This document shows positions 5,143 to 8,506 of a stretch of DNA of 8,506 bases, piece by piece. Below the pieces are notes generated by a model. It was not told the origin of the DNA, made no database searches, and saw only the letters and a list, made by a program, of their open reading frames with translations. Both the position numbers and the translations under genes were made by a program. Position 1 is the stretch's first letter, and every line of letters starts with the position of its first letter. The DNA is from an uncultured Phycisphaerales bacterium (GTDB taxonomy: Bacteria > Planctomycetota > Phycisphaerae > Sedimentisphaerales > Anaerobacaceae): the NCBI GenBank assembly GCA_937927975.1, contig CALEZT010000269.1, positions 1 through 8,506 on the forward strand, in the 5' to 3' direction.

Positions 5143-5749
5143 TGGCGTCCCTTGCTTGACTGTCTCTGCTGGCCCCCTTTTGGGCGCTTTTCACCAGCTG
5201 GGGCATGATCTCAACAGACTGACGGAGGGGGATACCGGTCATCCTGGTCGGACCGCCAATAAGGGTACTCGGACGGGTTGAACGTTTCCCCCCTCCGTGA
5301 AGAGAGCCCAGGATCGCCGGGGACAGAGGGGTGGGGTCATGGCCTCGTCGCCGCGCTTGGTTTGTGCTCCTGGTGCCGGACGCCGGGCACAAGCGATCGA
5401 GTGGATGGGAACAGAGCAGACGCCCTCCGCCGAGCAGAGGGAGAGAACGCGAGATCCCGCGAGCCTGGTCGATCTGACAGAAGGCTGCGAACAGCCAGGC
5501 TCGCAGCCCCGGCAAGATATGTCGTCGTACCCCGTTCTTCCATGGGCTGCCTCTCTTGGTGCCATTCGTGTTAACGCCGGTGTTCGGATCATAGCATCAC
5601 GACAACATTCCGCCACATGAGTGATGGTGCAACCAAGGGTCACCGCAAACGCCATTAGATCTGCAATAAGGGGTGGATTCAAGACCCGTCACGAACCCGA
5701 TCTCCGCAGTCGGGTCGGTCGGTGGAGCCCCGGGCGGCCGCCCCGCGGA
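5143..5749. other. 607-base intergenic region between convergent genes
   Basis: I see no gene here; the open frames are Arg/Ser/Cys-rich and unlike proteins. Structure present: a weak terminator-like hairpin GCCC/GGGC (5172-5185) followed by GCTTTTC after the nuclease gene; the perfect inverted repeat ACGGAGGGGG (5222-5231)/CCCCCTCCGT (5289-5298); ACCCGA/TCGGGT (5695-5715); and the 12-base palindrome GGGCGGCCGCCC (5732-5743), just beyond the stop of the minus-strand ATPase, possibly part of its 3' end. Confidence 0.5.
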
Positions 5750-7147
5750 CTACCTGGCCTTGTTCTGGAGTACTGTGTCACAGAGGCGCCCTGTCTGGCC
5801 GACCAGATAAAGAGGCAGAGACAGCAATTGGAACGGCGTCTGTGGACCTGCGGCCACACTGGTCCGGGTTTCCAGCAAAGACGGTCGATCCATATTGAAG
5901 CGGAGCCCGAACCGCCGGCGTTTCTCCTGCAGGAACACGTGCAGGGACTTGAGCGTTCCGGTCTTGCCCGCCTTGACCTCCACCGGTACCACCTGATCCC
6001 GCACGGCAATGACAAAATCCACTTCTGCGTTCGAGCCCCGCGTCTGGCGCATCCAGCAGAACAACTCCGGCTCCACGTAGAACGGCCCCGCATGCAGCAA
6101 ATGCTGGCCGACAACCTGCTCGCATACCGCCCCACTGTTGATCAGCATCAGTTCATCGCTTTGGACCACCTCGGTTGTTCTCAACCCGCAACTGCGGCAC
6201 AACAACCCCACATCCATGAACAGAACCTTGAACGTGCGGTCATCGGCCTCGGCCCCCAAGGGGATCCCGTTGCCGTGGGTGTGGCGGACCTTGTGAACCA
6301 CCCGGGCCAAGTGGAGGAGACGCAGGGCCTCGCCCAGGTCCCGCGCTCGTTCCTCCCGGTCCACGTGGCTGTACATGAACTTGCGGCCTACCAGCGTGGG
6401 TACCCGTGCGAACACCTTCTCTATGCGCTGCTGTCTGACCTGTCGGCCATATTTGTTGAAGTCGTCCCTGTAGGTGGCCAAGATCGCCTGGTGGATCTGT
6501 TCACATTCCTGGTAAGACTCGCTCTGCCGAAACGCCGCCACGACCTCGGGCATGCCGCCGATCACCGTGTACTGACGAACGAGGCGCGACAACTCCGCGT
6601 GCATCTCCGATGGGATCTCGTCGCGCGGCTCGTACTGCATCAACCAGTCGCGCAGGCGGTCGCGGCCGACCGCGAGCAGGAACTCCTCAAAGACCATGGG
6701 GCCCAAATGCAGGTACTCCACGCGACCGACGGGCATCGAAAAGTCGTGCTCGTGGAGCACGAACTCCAAGAGGGAGCCGGCGGCGATCACATGCAGGTCG
6801 GGCAGTTCCTCCCGGAAGTAGCGCAGCACCGCAAAGACCTCGGGGGCGGCTTGGATCTCATCCAGGAACAGCAATGATCGGCCGGGCGTCAGAGGCGTAT
6901 TGAAGCGGGCCTCCAAGAGGCGGCAGATCGTACGCGGGGCGTTGGATTGGAACAGCGAGGCCGCGTCCGGTAAGCGCTCGAAGTTGACTTCCAGCAGGTG
7001 TGGGAATTCTTCCTGGGCAAACAGGCGGACAACGTACGACTTCCCCACCTGTCGGGCTCCTCGAACCACGAGGGGCTTCCGCGATGCCCGGACCTTCCAT
7101 TGCTTCAAGTAGTCTAATGCGAAACGATACATGGCAGACACGCCCAT
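5750..7147 (-). CDS. AAA_14/DUF4143 family ATPase (465 aa)
   Basis: This is a P-loop ATPase of the common, poorly understood AAA_14 plus DUF4143 family. Walker A is GARQVGKS (30-37), Walker B is LLFLDEIQ (92-99) and the sensor-1 region is IAAGSLLEF (121-129). A linker/wHTH-like region with YTVIGGMPEVV (193-203) follows. The C-terminal DUF4143 part carries a degenerate PD-(D/E)XK core: AEVDFVI (374-380) and VEVKAGK (389-395), with D377, E390 and K392 in place. Length is typical. The protein could start at 7147 or at M6 (7132); family members usually begin just before the 'YL..W...' helix, which slightly favours 7132. No Shine-Dalgarno site is seen at either. Its promoter carries two operator-like repeats. 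These genes are frequent in genomic islands; cellular function is unknown, with nucleic-acid-linked or defence roles proposed. Confidence 0.92.
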   Translation of the reverse strand: MGVSAMYRFALDYLKQWKVRASRKPLVVRGARQVGKSYVVRLFAQEEFPHLLEVNFERLPDAASLFQSNAPRTICRLLEARFNTPLTPGRSLLFLDEIQAAPEVFAVLRYFREELPDLHVIAAGSLLEFVLHEHDFSMPVGRVEYLHLGPMVFEEFLLAVGRDRLRDWLMQYEPRDEIPSEMHAELSRLVRQYTVIGGMPEVVAAFRQSESYQECEQIHQAILATYRDDFNKYGRQVRQQRIEKVFARVPTLVGRKFMYSHVDREERARDLGEALRLLHLARVVHKVRHTHGNGIPLGAEADDRTFKVLFMDVGLLCRSCGLRTTEVVQSDELMLINSGAVCEQVVGQHLLHAGPFYVEPELFCWMRQTRGSNAEVDFVIAVRDQVVPVEVKAGKTGTLKSLHVFLQEKRRRFGLRFNMDRPSLLETRTSVAAGPQTPFQLLSLPLYLVGQTGRLCDTVLQNKAR

Positions 7148-7148
7148 C

Positions 7149-7202
7149 TTGGCTAAATGTAAGGGTGATTATACCACTCGGTTGGCGGAATGCAAGGGTT
7201 AT
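7149..7202 (-). promoter_or_regulatory. Promoter and paired operator-like repeats of the AAA_14 gene
   Basis: On the minus strand TTGCAT (7195-7190), a 16-base spacer and TATAAT (7173-7168) form a good sigma70-type promoter. Two 21-base direct repeats, plus-strand consensus TTGGCnnAATGnAAGGGTnAT, start at 7149 and 7182, a 33-base period (about three helical turns). One repeat contains the -35 box; the other covers the transcript start. This is the layout of an autorepressor or activator operator. Confidence 0.65.
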
Positions 7203-7265
7203 TTCTTTCTGTATTGGTTTACATGGGTGCGGCGAGGGAAGCGGATTTGTCGAACGGAGCGCTCA

Positions 7266-7397
7266 ATGAACAAACCTGATCCAACCGCCGTTCGCATCCG
7301 CGAAGACCGGAACATGTTCCTGGAACCGGTGAATTCCACTACGGCTGAGACCGGGTTCTCACCCCGGCTGATTGAGAAGTGCCGCGATGATGTGGCT
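7266..7397 (+). pseudogene. Possible short gene fragment, divergent from the ATPase
   Basis: An ATG at 7266 with GGAG 6-7 bases upstream opens a frame whose first 44 codons look protein-like (PDPTAVRIREDRNMFLEPVN, then FSPRLIEKCRDD). From 7398 onward the frame runs antisense to a well-supported gene, so any real coding stretch ends near there. I do not recognise it. It may be the stump of a gene cut off by rearrangement, or chance. Confidence 0.2.
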
Positions 7398-8099
7398 TCA
7401 CATGGGTCCCTTTTGCATGTCGATTTCCATTACGGTCTGACCGGGGTAGTTCGGCAGATACGGATCAGGGGAGTCGCTCCCATACAGGTAGTGGAAGTGT
7501 CCGGAGCCAGCGGTTACCTCAAGTTGTCTGAGAATGCGGGGCAAATCATCGTTGGGGCCGGCGATGAACAGGGGCCTGCCATCCCTGCCGAATGTGATGT
7601 CCGTGGCAGGGCCAACGCTGGCGGGATCGTCGAGGATGTACCGCGACAGGTCGAAATCCCTGTGGGGCTGGAAGCCAAACTGCTGGGCATAGCGAATGGC
7701 CCCGTAGATGATCTGGTGAGCCAGTTCTCTCGGGCACAGTACCGGCTCTTCGTCCCGGTAGGCGCGCAGGACGACGTCCGCACGGTACCTCGCAGCCGAG
7801 AAGTCCGCATTGCAGAAGGTATTCTTGACGCCCAGACACAGGGTGTCCACCAGGTAGACGCCGAAGAGCAGATCGCCGTCAGGCTGGCGACGCGAGATCA
7901 GGACCGTGGCCAGACCCTTTTCCTTCCATGAGGCATTGATCAGGCACTCATACAGAGGGTATTGCCGGGCCAGGTGGATCTTCTTCCTGGCATCGAGCGC
8001 CGAATAGGGGACCGCTTCTACGCTTGCCCTTCTACGTACCTTGTCCTTCTGGCGTTTCTTCATCAGCTTCTTCTGGCGTCTGGCTTCGTTTCTGGCCAT
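7398..8099 (-). CDS. Conserved hypothetical protein, basic N-terminus (233 aa)
   Basis: I recognise this as a widespread uncharacterised family, mostly from bacteria in my memory, but know no function. Residues 1-25 are a strongly basic helix (RRQKKLMKKRQKDKVRRR), suited to nucleic acid or ribosome contact. The core motifs are YECLINASWKEKGLATVLISR (split over 50-70), FGVYLVDTLCLGVKNTF (79-95), ELAHQIIYGAIRYAQQFGF (125-143) and DITFGRDGRPLFIAGPNDD (167-185). The tail after about 205 (PDPYLPNYPG) is less conserved-looking. The ATG at 8099 has AAGGGA 8 bases upstream (8113-8108), a ribosome-binding site unlike the SD-less genes to the left. It lies 250 bases upstream of the ATPase gene on the same strand with that gene's own promoter between, so co-transcription is not required. 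No transmembrane segment is apparent. Confidence 0.85.
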   Translation of the reverse strand: MARNEARRQKKLMKKRQKDKVRRRASVEAVPYSALDARKKIHLARQYPLYECLINASWKEKGLATVLISRRQPDGDLLFGVYLVDTLCLGVKNTFCNADFSAARYRADVVLRAYRDEEPVLCPRELAHQIIYGAIRYAQQFGFQPHRDFDLSRYILDDPASVGPATDITFGRDGRPLFIAGPNDDLPRILRQLEVTAGSGHFHYLYGSDSPDPYLPNYPGQTVMEIDMQKGPM

Positions 8100-8107
8100 G
8101 TTCGGAT

Positions 8108-8113
8108 TCCCTT
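8108..8113 (-). promoter_or_regulatory. Ribosome-binding site of the 233-aa gene
   Basis: AAGGGA on the minus strand lies 8 bases before the ATG at 8099 and decides this start. Confidence 0.6.
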
Positions 8114-8185
8114 CTCATTCGGGCCCATTCAGCGGTTCCACGCTGGCGGTGGGCATTCACTCAGATGTTCTCGATGCCACCACGT

Positions 8186-8365
8186 TCATGCCCACGCCGT
8201 GCGACTGTAATACAGCGGAGAGAACCGGCAAACACCTCTGAAAGACGCCGTCAGCGGGCTCATGGGCGGGCCGCTCGGCAGGTACTCGTCTTCGGCTGCG
8301 GAGATGAGCTTCACGAATGCCGCCATCTCATGCCCTTGCCGACTTGTCCTTGTGAGCAGTCTGAG
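8186..8365 (-). pseudogene. Decayed fragment of a conserved 'GPPMSPLT' protein family
   Basis: The minus-strand frame between stops at 8366-8368 and 8186-8188 encodes SRQGHEMAAFVKLISAAEDE, then YLPSGPPMSPLTASF (8240-8341). I recognise this as an internal segment of a large uncharacterised, mostly bacterial family in which a Y/F-x-P-x-GPPMSPLT motif is followed by a YFTxWAFFD-like stretch. Here the sequence after ASF is unrelated (FRGVCRFSPLYYSRTAWA, then stop), and the expected long N- and C-terminal parts are missing. There is no room for a full gene. It is therefore a relic left by deletion, in the gap between the two minus-strand genes. Confidence 0.55.
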
Positions 8366-8378
8366 TCACGTTGTCACA

Positions 8379-8506
8379 TCAGAAAAGACCGTGGTTGCCG
8401 ATCGCTTTGGGCTCGGTTTCCATTCTCTCGGGGCAATTCGCGCTGGAGATGTCGCAGTACCGGCATTCGCCCCAGCTCGGCATCTTCGTCGGTGGTTCTT
8501 CTCCGC
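8379..8506 (-). CDS. C-terminus of a Cas4/RecB-like cysteine-cluster protein (5' end outside window)
   Basis: The minus-strand frame is open from the window edge to the TGA at 8381-8379, giving 41 residues that contain MPSWGECRYCDISSANCPER. The pattern CxxC followed by seven residues and another cysteine, with an aromatic/glycine lead-in and CPER end, resembles the C-terminal iron-sulfur cysteine cluster of Cas4-like PD-(D/E)XK nucleases and related zinc-ribbon tails. The nuclease core would lie outside the window and cannot be checked. The coding call rests on the motif, since the stretch is short. Codon use fits the neighbours. Confidence 0.55.
   Translation of the reverse strand, partial: GEEPPTKMPSWGECRYCDISSANCPERMETEPKAIGNHGLF

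Noticed and set aside
5239..5682. 147-codon minus-strand open frame in the intergenic region
   Set aside because: Cys/Arg/Ser-rich with no domain pattern, no ribosome-binding site and no codon-position bias; likely chance openness.
5670..5690. tRNA T-arm-like GGATTCAAGACCC
   Set aside because: The flanking bases cannot form a five-base-pair T stem, and no acceptor or anticodon arm is present around it.
5621..6877. 418-codon plus-strand open frame
   Set aside because: It lies wholly antisense to the AAA_14/DUF4143 gene, whose Walker motifs and full-length architecture are clear. His/Leu/Arg-rich composition is typical of a mirror frame in GC-rich DNA.
7131..7931. 266-codon plus-strand open frame
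   Set aside because: Mostly antisense to the conserved 233-aa gene at 7398-8099. Only the short stretch 7266-7397 lies outside it and is listed separately at low confidence.

Overview
This is a gene-sparse, high-GC (about 60% by eye) prokaryotic window with no rRNA, tRNA, CRISPR array or transposase that I can see. The domain of life is not settled. The Orc1/Cdc6-type initiator at 2762-3859 suggests an archaeon or an element of archaeal descent. So do the TATA-like boxes about 28 bases ahead of three start codons that lack a ribosome-binding site. Other parts recall families I associate mainly with bacteria such as Planctomycetota and Desulfobacterota: the small ThiF protein, the protein at 7398-8099 and the gene relic near 8240-8341. 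The AAA_14 ATPase also has a good sigma70-like promoter. A bacterium carrying an archaeal-type replication module and an archaeon with acquired genes both fit.

Layout, left part (+ strand): positions 1-1034 hold the end of a probable JAB/MPN-like gene, translationally coupled to a ThiF/E1-like adenylyltransferase and closed by a strong hairpin terminator. Positions 1140-2461 hold a 67-aa acidic protein and a 109-aa helical protein. Each has its own near-identical promoter box exactly 32 bases before the ATG. The second is coupled to a coiled-coil plus winged-helix protein. An approximately 300-base regulatory gap with dyads and a TATA box leads into the Orc1/Cdc6 gene. Positions 3860-4698 have no intact gene. 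They contain two copies, 660 bases apart, of a 52-base palindrome-rich repeat whose plan (dyad, 5-base spacer, G-string) resembles archaeal origin recognition boxes. A small PD-(D/E)XK nuclease-like gene follows at 4699-5142.

Layout, right part (- strand): after 607 bases without a gene come an AAA_14/DUF4143 ATPase (5750-7147) with paired operator-like repeats over its promoter, a conserved hypothetical protein (7398-8099), a decayed gene fragment, and the C-terminus of a Cas4/RecB-like cysteine-cluster protein running off the window.

The most coherent hypothesis is a replication module (wHTH protein, Orc1/Cdc6 initiator, origin-like repeats, nuclease) inside accessory DNA, next to a minimal E1/JAB-type pair. 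The genes are separately promoted, so functional linkage between the two groups is inference.
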